In this document: positions 7,763 through 16,719 of the stretch, one piece after another
Numbering within the stretch: the stretch's first letter is position 1
Layout: each line of letters opens with the position of its first letter
Assembly (NCBI GenBank): GCA_016180645.1
Contig: JACPAV010000002.1
Location: 110,628-174,627 of the forward strand
Direction of reading: 5' to 3'
Length of the DNA: 64,000 nucleotides
Source of the DNA: Nitrospirota bacterium
GTDB taxonomy: Bacteria; JACPQY01
Notes under the pieces: generated by a model
Told to the model about the DNA's origin: nothing
Seen by the model: the letters and a program-made list of their open reading frames with translations, nothing else
Databases searched by the model: none
Position numbers and translations under genes: made by a program

Positions 7763-9742
7763 TCAGGTCGTCGGAAGCCTCCGGGCCTCCCCGGCCAGTT
7801 CGATGAGGTCCAGCATGATGGAGTTCAGCTCGAAATCCTTGGGCGTGTAGATCCGTTTGACGCCAAGACCCAGGAGAACGGTGTGGTCCGAGGCCGGGAT
7901 GATTCCGCCCACCACCACGGGCTTCTCCTGAAGCCCTTCCTGCTTCATGAGGGACATGATGTCGCCCACCAACTCCACGTGAGATCCCGACAGAATGCTC
8001 AGGCCCACCAGATCGACGCCCTCCTGCAAGGCCGAGGCGACGATCTGTCCCGGTGTGAGTCGTATTCCGGCGTAAATCACCTCCATGCCCGCGTCCCGTG
8101 CACGGACGGCGATCTGCTCCGCTCCATTGCTGTGACCGTCCAATCCGGGCTTGCCGACCAGAATCCTTATCTTGTGTCCGAGACGCTGCTGGATCTCGCG
8201 CATCCTCTCCCGCACCCCGGCAAGGCCGTTCGATGCGGCGGCACCCACGCTGGGCGCCACTCCTGTGGGAGCACGGTACTCCCCGAACACTTCACGCAGC
8301 ACCCCCGCCCACTCGCCGGTGGTCACCCCCGCTTCGGCGGCTTCGATCGACGCCGACATGAGGTTCGTCCCCTCGATGGCCGACCGGCGGAGCGCCGACA
8401 ACGCCGCTTCCACACGGCGGCGATCCCGCTTCCGCCTGAATGTATGGAGACGTTGAATCTGGTCCTTCTCGGCCTGCGGGTCCACTCGGAAAAATTGTTC
8501 TTTCGATTCGGCCGTGAGGGGCGACACTTCGGATTCCTGAAACTTGTTCACCCCTACCACAATCTGATCACCGGACTCGATGGCCCGCACACGCGTCGAA
8601 TTGGATTCGACTAGTCTCTGCTTCACGTACCCCGTCTCCACGGCCCGCAGGATTCCACCCATGGTATCGATCCGGTCCATCTCGGCCCGAGTGTCCTTCT
8701 TGAGTTCTTCCACCTTGGCCCGGACCACCGGCGATCCGTCGAACAGATCCGGGTATTCGAGAAGATCCGTTTCGTGCGCCAGGATCTGCTGAAGCCGGAG
8801 CGAAAGTTGTTGGTCCCAGGGCCGGGGCAGTCCGAGCGCTTCGTTCCAAGCGGGAAGCTGTAGAGACCGCGCGCGGGCATTTTTCGACAAGGTCACTCCG
8901 AGGGCTTCATAGGCGATCCGCACAATGTTATTTTCCGCCTGGCGCTCGGTGAGCCCCAAAGAGTTGACTTGTACGCCGTACCGGAATCGCCGCTCCTTCG
9001 GATCCTTCACGCCGTAGCGGGAACTCGCAATCTCATCCCACATCTCCGTGAACGCCCTCATTTTGCACATTTCCTCGACAAACCGGAGGCCGGCATTGAC
9101 AAAGAAGGAAATGCGGCCGACGGAAGCGGACAGCTCGGCCCCGACGAATCCGCGTGACTTCACGCTGTCCAATACCGCAATCGCGTTGCACAAGGAGTAG
9201 GCGAGCTCCTGCATCGGTGTCGCTCCCGCCTCCTGGAGGTGGTAGCTGCAAATGTTGATCGGATTCCATTTGGGCACGTTTTCCACCGCGTACACGATCG
9301 TGTCGGTGATGAGCCGCATGGAAGGGCCCGGAGGAAAGCTGTAGGTCCCCCTTGAAAGATACTCCTTCACAATGTCGTTCTGCGTCGTGCCCTGCAACAG
9401 TTTCGGATCGACCCCGCGCTTCTTCGCCAAGGCGATGTAGAGGGCCAGGAGCCAGGCCGCCGTCGCATTGATCGTCATGGACGTGTTCATCCGATCGAGC
9501 GGAATGCCGTCCAGGAGACGGTCGAGGTCTTCCAAGTTGGAGATCGGCACCCCGACTTTTCCGACCTCACCTTTAGCCAGCGGATGGTCCGGGTCGTATC
9601 CGATTTGTGTGGGCAGATCGAATGCGATGCTCAGCCCGGTCTGACCCTTGGCGAGATTGGCGCGGTAGAGCTTGTTGGACGCCTCGGCGGACGAATGTCC
9701 CGCGTACGTCCGCATGATCCACGGCTGATCTTTGACCGCCAT
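7763..9742 (-). CDS. ecm: Ethylmalonyl-CoA mutase (coenzyme B12-dependent)
   Basis: A 659-residue single-chain acyl-CoA mutase. The N-terminal TIM barrel (residues 1-500) contains RTYAGHSSAEASNKLYRANLA, GLSIAFDLPTQIGYDPDH and MTINATAAWLLALY. These fit the MeaA/Ecm branch better than methylmalonyl-CoA mutase as I know the families. The B12 domain (residues 522-659) has the base-off motif DGHSNG with the cobalt-ligand His537, then LSILSGSH and VVVGG. It converts (2R)-ethylmalonyl-CoA to (2S)-methylsuccinyl-CoA. The pathway neighbours ccr, mch and mcd lie just upstream, separated by a small surface-protein island. Confidence 0.93.
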   Translation of the reverse strand: MAVKDQPWIMRTYAGHSSAEASNKLYRANLAKGQTGLSIAFDLPTQIGYDPDHPLAKGEVGKVGVPISNLEDLDRLLDGIPLDRMNTSMTINATAAWLLALYIALAKKRGVDPKLLQGTTQNDIVKEYLSRGTYSFPPGPSMRLITDTIVYAVENVPKWNPINICSYHLQEAGATPMQELAYSLCNAIAVLDSVKSRGFVGAELSASVGRISFFVNAGLRFVEEMCKMRAFTEMWDEIASSRYGVKDPKERRFRYGVQVNSLGLTERQAENNIVRIAYEALGVTLSKNARARSLQLPAWNEALGLPRPWDQQLSLRLQQILAHETDLLEYPDLFDGSPVVRAKVEELKKDTRAEMDRIDTMGGILRAVETGYVKQRLVESNSTRVRAIESGDQIVVGVNKFQESEVSPLTAESKEQFFRVDPQAEKDQIQRLHTFRRKRDRRRVEAALSALRRSAIEGTNLMSASIEAAEAGVTTGEWAGVLREVFGEYRAPTGVAPSVGAAASNGLAGVRERMREIQQRLGHKIRILVGKPGLDGHSNGAEQIAVRARDAGMEVIYAGIRLTPGQIVASALQEGVDLVGLSILSGSHVELVGDIMSLMKQEGLQEKPVVVGGIIPASDHTVLLGLGVKRIYTPKDFELNSIMLDLIELAGEARRLPTT

Positions 9743-9822
9743 GATCCCATTTTACCCGCCCACTCCCCACCGAACAAGACCGCCGCAGGGTCAGCCCTTT
9801 TTCAATGCATATGATCGGGATG

Positions 9823-9901
9823 ATCGGTGACAGTATACTCTATTACAATAATAGGTGACAGAATACTTTATTAGAGAGAATAATAGTATACTGTCACCGA
9901 T
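9823..9901. repeat. Inverted-repeat element with internal direct repeat (REP/RAYT-like)
   Basis: Perfect 17-bp arms, ATCGGTGACAGTATACT (9823-9839) and its complement (9885-9901), enclose a further diverged copy, GGTGACAGAATACTTTATTA (9854-9873). The core GGTGACAGTATACT with an A/T-rich spacer resembles short palindromic repeats often found near REP-associated tyrosine transposases. No transposase is in this window. It lies between ecm and the two-gene surface island. The arms could also form a long hairpin. Confidence 0.75.
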
Positions 9902-9937
9902 TATCCATCCGCTGACGTCGTCCCCTTTTAACCAGCG

Positions 9938-10450
9938 TCAGTCGCTGGCGCCGCCGAGAATAAGCCCGCCCCACTTCCACGTGTTCCCCTCGGAAGGGAC
10001 AGTGGTAGGTCCAAAATAACAGCCATAGATAGATTGAAAGGGAAGTCCTGAGATCGCTGGGACATCAGTATCGAAATACATGGTGCCCGCTTGTGATGCG
10101 TCGCACGGAAAGGGGGCCGTAGCAGAACGATGAAGCTGCAGGGCACCACCTTCAATAGTCAGCTTGTTTGCCGGGCTCGCCGTCCCAATCCCCACGTTAC
10201 CTTCGGTGTAGATGGCGTTCGCACTGCTCTTGGTCCAGTTCGGAAGGCCCTCGATGGCCTTCTTGAGGTTGCCGAGCGAAGTGTTGAGGTCGTCCGCGAC
10301 CAGCGCCTCGCCGGTCGTCCAAGTCTTGACCGTTCCCACCGTCACGGCCAAGGCAACCGTCGCAATAATACCCACGGTTATTCCCGCGCCGAGCAGCAGA
10401 CCTTTTACGAACACTTGAATTCTCTTTGGACACCTCCTCGATTTCATCAT
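9938..10450 (-). CDS. Membrane-anchored tail-fibre-like protein of unknown function
   Basis: About 170 residues from the ATG at 10450, which overlaps the upstream lipoprotein stop by 4 bp (ATGA). A basic N-terminus and one hydrophobic segment (residues about 12-36) act as a signal or anchor. The exported part contains NVGIGTASPANKLTIEGG, a short beta motif frequent in phage tail-fibre and bacterial surface proteins. It ends with NTWKWGGLILGG. No catalytic motif is seen. Together with the lipoprotein it forms a two-gene surface module inserted between ecm and ccr. Confidence 0.65.
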   Translation of the reverse strand: MMKSRRCPKRIQVFVKGLLLGAGITVGIIATVALAVTVGTVKTWTTGEALVADDLNTSLGNLKKAIEGLPNWTKSSANAIYTEGNVGIGTASPANKLTIEGGALQLHRSATAPFPCDASQAGTMYFDTDVPAISGLPFQSIYGCYFGPTTVPSEGNTWKWGGLILGGASD

Positions 10451-11272
10451 CCCAGGATGCACGAGCCGATCTTGGACGACCCTACAATGCACGTGGATCT
10501 TGCATCCGGTTGGGACGGCTGCGCCGGGACGTCCGGCGTGGGGGGCTTGTCCGACAAATCCACCAACGGAGTCGCCGACACCTCACCCGACCTTTCGCTC
10601 TCGCTCTTGGAATTGAGGGCTGAGACAGCAAAGAAGTAAACCTGACCGTTGTTGAGACCCGTCAGCCTCGCATTCAACGCACCCGTTATGCTCACCGGCG
10701 AGGCACCCTCCTTCGCTTCCTTGCCCTCGTAGGGTCCGCCCGTCTTCGCGCCATAGTAGATCCGGTACTCGGCTGCTCCCGCCGACGCTTCCCATGACAG
10801 GGCCACGGAGGCGTTTCCCGTTCGCGCTTGAAGGTTCCTGGGCGGCTCAGGCGCCGCCGTGATCGCCCCAAGCGCAACGCTGATTTCCGGGGAGGCCGGC
10901 CCTTCCCCATCGGGTGCGGTCGCAGAAACCTCGAAAAAGTACGTGAGGCTCGGTTCCAAGCCGTCGATCAAGACCCTCGACACATTCCCAACGTCGGCCG
11001 GTGAATTCCCGATTGAAAGCCCCTTGCCCTTGCGCGCGGCGCTTTTCGTGTCGTGGTAAACCAGGTACCCGCGGGCCCCCGCCACGAGGTCCCACGAAAG
11101 CGTCACATTGTTCTCGCCGATGACGGATCGGACGTTCTGCGGCGCAGGCAACCCCTCAAGGAGCCTTTTCTCAGCTTCCGCGGAGCAGGCGCTGAGGATC
11201 AGCGCGAGCGGGAGGACGATTCTAGGGTATGACTGTGAGTGAGTGAGTGAGTGAGTGCAAGATTCTCACCAT
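10447..11272 (-). CDS. Fibronectin type III lipoprotein, out of frame with its start (candidate phase-OFF)
   Basis: The frame codes for a lipoprotein: a hydrophobic segment IVLPLALILSAC with a canonical lipobox (LSAC), a short linker, and two fibronectin type III domains (PAPQNVRSVIGENNVTLSW... and PPRNLQARTGNASVALSW...). No ATG, GTG or TTG exists in this frame between the upstream stop (11266-11268) and the lipobox. The ATG at 11270-11272 is in another frame and reaches TAG within 17 codons. Between them lies a (TCAC)5 repeat on the coding strand. With four or seven copies, that ATG would read into the lipobox. The first possible in-frame start as sequenced is TTG 11151, which lacks the signal. 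Confidence 0.7.
11235..11257 (-). repeat. Tetranucleotide tract (TCAC)5 at the lipoprotein 5' end
   Basis: Five exact GTGA units (11235-11254) plus GTG. On the coding strand this reads CAC(TCAC)5. A 4-base unit shifts the frame at each gain or loss, and the tract sits between the only upstream ATG and the signal peptide. This is the arrangement of a slipped-strand contingency locus. Confidence 0.8.
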
Positions 11273-11344
11273 GCCGGCTGAAACCTACTCCCGCCCTTCC
11301 TCCAAGTCAAACGTCCACCCTGGGGATCTGGGGCTTCCAAACAC

Positions 11345-12610
11345 TCACGGCAGATCGGTGAGGCCGGGCTTGGGGGAGCCGACGAGGGCGGCCATGTTGC
11401 CGCTGGGGTGCTTGTTCTCGTGCATGAGCTGGTGGGCCAAAGGGATCTCGTCGAATTTGAACGTCCGCGAAAGACACGGGCCCACCATGCCCTGAGCCAC
11501 CATGTGATTCAGCGCCGCGCACTGCTCGTCGTTCGCAAAATGGGAGCCCTGAAATCGCTTCTGACGCATCCAGAGGTATCGAAGATCCGCTACGGCGTTG
11601 TATCCGCTCGTGCCCGCGCAAATCACGACCATGCCACCCGTATCGCAAACGAAAATCGACGTAGGCACCGTGTCCTCTCCGGGATGATCGAAAACAATCC
11701 GAGGATTCTTCCGTTCGCCCACCCCGTCCCAGAGAGCTTTCCCAAAAGCCCGGGCGCCCTGGAGCCATTCGCCATATGACTTCTCATCCTTCCAGTGCGG
11801 GAGCATGCCCCAATGGTTGAAGTTTCTGCGGTTGATGACGCCCTTCGCACCGAGTTTCTTGCAAAACTCAGCCTTGTCGTCGCTCGAAACGACGGCCACC
11901 GGAATTCCACCAAACGCTTTCACGATTTGGATGGCCATGCTTCCGAGACCGCCCGCCCCGCCCCAGATGAGGACGACGTCGCCCTTCTGAACCGTTTGTG
12001 GCGGCCAGCCCTTGAGCATCCGATACGCGGTGGCTCCGACGAGCATGTAGGCCGCGGCCGCTTCCCACGTCAGTTGCTTCGGCTTGGGGAGGCACTGGTG
12101 GTCCTGAACAATCGTGTACTGCGCGAAACTTCCCCAGTTCGTCTCGTATCCCCAGATCAGTTGCGTGGAACTGAACATCGGATCGCCGCCCTTCACGATG
12201 AACGGATCCTTCCGGTCCCAAACGCCGCAGTGAACGACAACGTGATCCCCCACTTTTACATTGCGCACACCGCTCCCCACCGCCCACACGATTCCCGACG
12301 CATCGCTTCCACCGATGTGAAAGTCGTAGGGATCGCCCTGTTTCTGCCGCGCCTTGATCACGTCCACTGGAATTCCCCGCGCGGCCCAAACATTGTTGTA
12401 GTTGATCCCGGCCGCCATGACGTAAACGAGGACCTCGTCTTCTTTGAGCGGCCGGATGGGAATCCGTTCGAGCTGGAAGGCGGTCTTCGGTTCGCCGAAA
12501 CGCGCGGCACGGATCACCTGGGCGTACATTTCGCCCGGAACCACGCCGAGCGGCGGCAGATCCGCGACCTCAAAGATCTCCTTTCCAGCCATCACGCGTT
12601 GTGCGGACAT
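11345..12610 (-). CDS. ccr: Crotonyl-CoA carboxylase/reductase
   Basis: A 421-residue MDR-family enzyme that reduces and carboxylates crotonyl-CoA to (2S)-ethylmalonyl-CoA with NADPH and CO2, the key step of the EMC pathway. Distinctive segments are [12 protein letters not shown] (conserved Asn of the CO2 pocket), [30 protein letters not shown] (conserved Glu), the NADPH loop [13 protein letters not shown], and [12 protein letters not shown] (conserved His). These separate it from plain enoyl-CoA reductases. It starts 15 bp after mch, as the third gene of mcd-mch-ccr. A weak AAAG site precedes the ATG. Confidence 0.95.
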   Translation of the reverse strand: MSAQRVMAGKEIFEVADLPPLGVVPGEMYAQVIRAARFGEPKTAFQLERIPIRPLKEDEVLVYVMAAGINYNNVWAARGIPVDVIKARQKQGDPYDFHIGGSDASGIVWAVGSGVRNVKVGDHVVVHCGVWDRKDPFIVKGGDPMFSSTQLIWGYETNWGSFAQYTIVQDHQCLPKPKQLTWEAAAAYMLVGATAYRMLKGWPPQTVQKGDVVLIWGGAGGLGSMAIQIVKAFGGIPVAVVSSDDKAEFCKKLGAKGVINRRNFNHWGMLPHWKDEKSYGEWLQGARAFGKALWDGVGERKNPRIVFDHPGEDTVPTSIFVCDTGGMVVICAGTSGYNAVADLRYLWMRQKRFQGSHFANDEQCAALNHMVAQGMVGPCLSRTFKFDEIPLAHQLMHENKHPSGNMAALVGSPKPGLTDLP

Positions 12611-12625
12611 TCCAGCACTTTCGCC

Positions 12626-13816
12626 CTATGAGACGGAGGATCTCTTCTTGATCAGGAGCCGGCGCTCAATCTCGAAAATCTTTTCGGCGATCTTCTCCTT
12701 GCCGAGATCCTTCTTGTCGTTTTCTTTAAGAAAAAGATCCGCACCGTATTTTTCGAGAGCATCCTTCGACTTGATCCCCTTCACGCCGATGAGCTGAAAC
12801 GTGACGACTCCCTCCGGGAGCTCTGCGGGGCCGTCTTGCTTGTGGAGGACTCTCGACAGTGCATACACGGTGTCACCCGACACCGATGGCTGAGTATGAT
12901 ACCCCTCCGTGTACCCAAAATCCCACAGCGCGTTCTCGGAGACATCCCGACTCGCGAGACCCGCAAGCCAATTGAAGACCAGACCTCCGTAGACCACCGG
13001 CTCACCCGAAAGGGGACCCCCGCGGCCCCCCGTGTAGATCTTGTCGTAGTGGAGCGGATGCGTATTGCCGGTCTTATACGTCCAGTTGTAGTGCTCGTCC
13101 GTAATGGTTCGACCGTTCGCGTGGACGATGATCTCTCCCACGTTGAAATCTTCGAAGTAGGTATTCGGTGCCGTCAGATTCGAGGGATACTTCCCGACCG
13201 GTTGAGGAATGTGCATGACCGGTTTCTCAAGGTCAGGGAAGCGGGTTGCCCCCGCCCCCTTGGGTGCCGATCCCCCCGCGGATTTCCCTCGCGGCGGGAT
13301 CATGACCTTTCGGTCGTACTGCACGACGACCTCGTTCCGCTGGTTCAATCCGATCGTGCGAAGTTCCGCGATCCCGGGCTTGCCCTCGCCCCGCTCCTTG
13401 CGTCCCAACACTTTCGTAAGGGAACGGATAGTGTCCCCGGCGTAGGCCGGACGCAGGAACAGAACATCGTAATACCCGAGATGCGCAATCGCCTTTTCAG
13501 AATCGTTCTGCACGCCCTGGCTAAGCGCAAGATTGAGAAGCATAAGGGGCGAAGCAGGGCGTCGCTCGAAGCCGTGTGCTTTGGCGAACTCCTCATTGAG
13601 ATAGAGCGGATTGGCCTCCATGAACGACGTGGCGAAATCGAGCATGAAGGCCTCCGAGAGGGTAAATCCCCTCGGGTGTTCGAACACTTCGCCCGCCACA
13701 AACTCCTCCAAGTAGCGACCGTACTGCGGCACCTTCACATTCGCCCCAAGTTGGACCGGCAGCGATGGCGCCTTCTCCGCCTGCTTTTCGCAGGCCACTT
13801 CGATACTCTTTCCCAA
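12626..13816 (-). CDS. mch: Mesaconyl-CoA (C1) hydratase, MaoC-like double hot-dog protein
   Basis: A 396-residue protein with two MaoC-like halves. The first has FEHPRGFTLSEAFMLDFATSFMEANPLYLN; the second has IIVHANGRTITDEHYNWTYKTGNTHPLHYD, with the hydratase Asp/His pair. It hydrates mesaconyl-C1-CoA to beta-methylmalyl-CoA. The length is somewhat above the usual 340-350 because of an N-terminal extension and a lysine-rich C-terminus. The start is TTG at 13814-13816, 1 bp after the mcd stop and preceded by AAGGGGAAG, so translation is probably coupled to mcd. Confidence 0.9.
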   Translation of the reverse strand: MGKSIEVACEKQAEKAPSLPVQLGANVKVPQYGRYLEEFVAGEVFEHPRGFTLSEAFMLDFATSFMEANPLYLNEEFAKAHGFERRPASPLMLLNLALSQGVQNDSEKAIAHLGYYDVLFLRPAYAGDTIRSLTKVLGRKERGEGKPGIAELRTIGLNQRNEVVVQYDRKVMIPPRGKSAGGSAPKGAGATRFPDLEKPVMHIPQPVGKYPSNLTAPNTYFEDFNVGEIIVHANGRTITDEHYNWTYKTGNTHPLHYDKIYTGGRGGPLSGEPVVYGGLVFNWLAGLASRDVSENALWDFGYTEGYHTQPSVSGDTVYALSRVLHKQDGPAELPEGVVTFQLIGVKGIKSKDALEKYGADLFLKENDKKDLGKEKIAEKIFEIERRLLIKKRSSVS

Positions 13817-13817
13817 G

Positions 13818-15482
13818 TTACTTCCCCTTCAACTGCTGTTCGACGAGCGACCGCGCAATAACGCGCAGGGCCAATACTTCCTCCGCGCCCTCGAAAATCG
13901 AAAACACCCGTGAGTCCACATAATACCTCGATACATCATACTCCTCCGCGTAGCCCATGCCACCGTGGATCTGCAAGGCCTCCCGGGTCACCCACTCGGA
14001 AATCTTTCCCGCGAAGAACTTGACCATCGATCCTTCCATCTGGCCCTTCCCCTCATCGAACATCCGGGCCACGGCGTACGTGAACTGCCGTGACGCCTGA
14101 ATCAGCATGGCCATCCGAGCCAGTTTGTACTGGGTGAGTTGATAATCAAAGATCGGCAGTCCGAAGACCTTTCGCTCCTGCGAATAGCTGAGCGCCTTCT
14201 CGAAGGCGGCCTGCATCACGCCGTTCGCCCGCGCAGCCGTCTGCAACCGGCCGCCGGAGAACCCCTCCATCTGGAGATAGAAACCTTTTCCGAGTCCGTC
14301 TTTCTCCCCGATCAGGTTTTCGTTCGGCACGAAGTAGTTATCGAAGTGGAGCTCATAGGAGTGCATGCCGCGATAGCCGATCGTCCCGATGGCGCGGCCG
14401 GCCACTTTACCGCCGCCCTCCTGCTTGTACTCAAAGTTGTGACCGCTGAACGCCGGTTTTTCCGCCATCAGAATGGAAAGCCCGCGATGCTTCTTGGACA
14501 TGTCCGGATCCGTCCTCGCAAGAATCATCATGATTTCCGCTCGACCGGCAAACGTACACCACATCTTGGCGCCGTTGATGAGCCAGCCGCCCTTCGTCTG
14601 GGTCGCGGCGCATTTCATCGCGGCGACGTCCGATCCGTAGTCGGGCTCCGTCGCCCCGACCGCCACCATCTTCTCGCCCGAGGCCATCAGGGGCAGCCAT
14701 TTCTTCTTCTGCGCTTCCGTGCCGCCCTTCAGGAGCGCTTTCGCCAGAATCTCCGGTCGCGTTATGAGACTTCCAGAGACGCCGAGCGAGCCGCGCGAGA
14801 GCTCTTCGGTTACAATCACCATCCCCATGTTGTCCGGTTTATCATCGCTCTGGAAGCCGCCGTACTTTTGCGGGATGGAGAGGCCGAAACATCCCATTTC
14901 AGCCAGCTCCTTGATGATCGGTTCCGGCGTCAATTCATCATGACGGTGCACCTTCTCGGCCACCGCACGAACCTTGGTATCGGCAAACTTCTTGAAGGCG
15001 TCCCGCATGAGCTGCTGCTCTTCCGAGAGACCGTAGCTTCCCCCGCCCCCCCTTTTCCGCAGTTCCTGGGAAATCTCCTCATACCTCGACGGCGACTGGG
15101 CGGCTTGAAGCTCTTCCGACCTCGGACTCTGAAGGAGGGCGGAGCGTATTTGCGAGTCCGACAAACCAAATTCGGTGGGGCGCCGGGAAAGCGTCTGCCC
15201 GACATCGTGTACTACCTCGGCCGCGAACGTTTCGGCCAACAAGCCTTCGAGACGCCCATCCTCGGAACTCCTCTGAACGCGGTCGGCGTGTGTAAGGGTG
15301 TGCCGCGCGGCCTGAATCTCTGCGCACAGATAGGCAAGGTCGTAGGCGGTCACCTGGTGACGATCGAGCTTGGGAACGGAGATATCTTTTCCGTCCCTGG
15401 CTTCCGCTGCGAGGTGTTTCAAGCCCAGCGTGCAGAGATCTTCAGCGGATTGGACGAGACTCGAAATCGCTTCCCTGTTCAT
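13818..15482 (-). CDS. mcd: (2S)-methylsuccinyl-CoA dehydrogenase
   Basis: A 554-residue acyl-CoA dehydrogenase with the N-terminal extension of about 150 residues that marks the Mcd branch. The core begins near ELRKRGGGGSYGLSEEQQLMRDAF and has the FAD/substrate segments KYGGFQSDDKPDNMG, GATEPDYGSDVAAM and LQIHGGMGYAEEY. It oxidises methylsuccinyl-CoA to mesaconyl-CoA and passes electrons to ETF, which is encoded at 2284-4025. It is the first gene of mcd-mch-ccr. The promoter must lie in the 100 bp shared with the divergent trpD. Confidence 0.93.
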   Translation of the reverse strand: MNREAISSLVQSAEDLCTLGLKHLAAEARDGKDISVPKLDRHQVTAYDLAYLCAEIQAARHTLTHADRVQRSSEDGRLEGLLAETFAAEVVHDVGQTLSRRPTEFGLSDSQIRSALLQSPRSEELQAAQSPSRYEEISQELRKRGGGGSYGLSEEQQLMRDAFKKFADTKVRAVAEKVHRHDELTPEPIIKELAEMGCFGLSIPQKYGGFQSDDKPDNMGMVIVTEELSRGSLGVSGSLITRPEILAKALLKGGTEAQKKKWLPLMASGEKMVAVGATEPDYGSDVAAMKCAATQTKGGWLINGAKMWCTFAGRAEIMMILARTDPDMSKKHRGLSILMAEKPAFSGHNFEYKQEGGGKVAGRAIGTIGYRGMHSYELHFDNYFVPNENLIGEKDGLGKGFYLQMEGFSGGRLQTAARANGVMQAAFEKALSYSQERKVFGLPIFDYQLTQYKLARMAMLIQASRQFTYAVARMFDEGKGQMEGSMVKFFAGKISEWVTREALQIHGGMGYAEEYDVSRYYVDSRVFSIFEGAEEVLALRVIARSLVEQQLKGK

Positions 15483-15543
15483 GATCCAGCCGATCCCTCA
15501 ATTAGCGAAACGGGCGGGCTAAGTCAACCCGTACCGAAAGTGA

Positions 15544-15573
15544 TTGCCTTGGTCCGAGGGGTCTGCATATAAT
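15544..15573 (+). promoter_or_regulatory. Candidate sigma70-type promoter of trpD
   Basis: A perfect -10 TATAAT at 15568-15573 follows a -35-like TTGCCT at 15544-15549 with an 18-bp spacer. The ATG of trpD is only 9 bases downstream of the -10, so the transcript would be leaderless or nearly so. No Shine-Dalgarno sequence is present, which agrees with that. Confidence 0.5.
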
Positions 15574-15582
15574 CCCCCGATC

Positions 15583-16719
15583 ATGTTGCCCCGCGAGAAG
15601 GCGCTCCAGTCGTTACCGGCAAACTCCGATTTCCTCACCGCCGTTCGAGGCTTCCTGAGCCGGGAGGATACTTCCCCGCTTGGGAAGCTTCTCTGGAAGG
15701 TGGGCGAAGGACAAGACCTATTGCTCGATGAGGCGCAGAACGCCGTGCAAGCCATTGTATCCGATGAAGCCACCGACCCCCTTCGCGCGGCGTTTCTGGC
15801 TGCACTCCAAGCCAAAGGCGAAACCGAGGATGAAATCGCCGCGTTCGCAATGACCATGCGCAATCTTGCATCCCCTCTGGGGATCGAGCCGTCTGACCGG
15901 CTATCCGACACGTGCGGAACCGGGGCGGACGGGGCTTCCACCTTCAACGTGTCGACCGGCATCGTCTTCATCCTCGCCGCGTGCGGTCTCAAGATTGCGA
16001 AGCACGGCAATCGGGCCATCACGTCCAAGTGCGGCAGCGCGGACCTTCTGGAGGCCCTCGGCGCCAAAATCGATCTCGAACCAAGCCAAGTCAGGACGTG
16101 CCTCGAACAGACGGGTGTAGGGTTTCTTTTCGCTCCCAAATTCCACACCGCCACTCGGAAGGTCATGACCGCCCGGAAGGAGCTCGCTTCGGCGGGCTGG
16201 AAGACCGTCTTCAACATCCTGGGTCCCCTCACCAACCCCGCCCGGCCAGGATGTCAGCTCCTCGGCGTCTTCAAGCCCGAACTCGTACGTAAGATGGCGG
16301 GCGTACTGGCCAGGATGGGCACCCGGAGGGCGGTCGTGGTCTGGGGCGAAGTGGGAGGGGGCAAGGGCATCGATGAAGTTTCGATCGTTGGGGCCACGCG
16401 TTGCGCGGAGTTGAACGAGAGTCACGAGATTTCGGATTTCAGCGTTGAGCCTCATGCGCTTGGCCTCAACTCGGCCACGCTTGATCAAATCAAAGGGGGC
16501 ACACCTCAGGAGAACAAGGACCGGTTGCTCCAGGTTCTTGGCTCAGGCGATCCCCGTCCCATCAAGAATTTTCTTACCATCAATGCGGCCGCGGGACTCT
16601 ACGCCTCCGGCAAGGTGAAGTCGCTTCCTGACGGCGCCAAGCTGGCCATGTCCAAGATCGAGGACGGCTCGGCTCTCAAGAAAGTTCACGAATTTGTGGA
16701 GGCCACGCATGCGGCTTGA
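15583..16719 (+). CDS. trpD: Anthranilate phosphoribosyltransferase
   Basis: A 378-residue protein from the ATG at 15583, chosen because a TATAAT box lies just upstream and the earlier in-frame codons show no family match. It has TrpD motifs: DTCGTGADGASTFNVST (PRPP loop, with GTGAD in place of the usual GTGGD), KHGNRAITSKCGSADLLEALG, FNILGPLTNPARP and GIDEVS. It transfers phosphoribosyl to anthranilate in tryptophan synthesis. No other trp gene is near. A TrpD2-type paralogue cannot be excluded without alignment. Confidence 0.88.
   Translation: MLPREKALQSLPANSDFLTAVRGFLSREDTSPLGKLLWKVGEGQDLLLDEAQNAVQAIVSDEATDPLRAAFLAALQAKGETEDEIAAFAMTMRNLASPLGIEPSDRLSDTCGTGADGASTFNVSTGIVFILAACGLKIAKHGNRAITSKCGSADLLEALGAKIDLEPSQVRTCLEQTGVGFLFAPKFHTATRKVMTARKELASAGWKTVFNILGPLTNPARPGCQLLGVFKPELVRKMAGVLARMGTRRAVVVWGEVGGGKGIDEVSIVGATRCAELNESHEISDFSVEPHALGLNSATLDQIKGGTPQENKDRLLQVLGSGDPRPIKNFLTINAAAGLYASGKVKSLPDGAKLAMSKIEDGSALKKVHEFVEATHAA

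Noticed and set aside
9823..9901. Possible CRISPR-like repeat
   Set aside because: Only one inverted pair and one diverged internal copy; no regular spacers and no cas genes in the window.
9938..11151. Prophage remnant suggested by the tail-fibre-like motif
   Set aside because: No capsid, terminase, portal or integrase genes are nearby, and the motif also occurs in ordinary surface proteins; a signal/anchor sequence and a lipoprotein partner fit an exported module better.
14139..15572. Long open frame (477 codons) on the plus strand opposite mcd
   Set aside because: Shadow of the acyl-CoA dehydrogenase; low-complexity composition and no recognisable motif.
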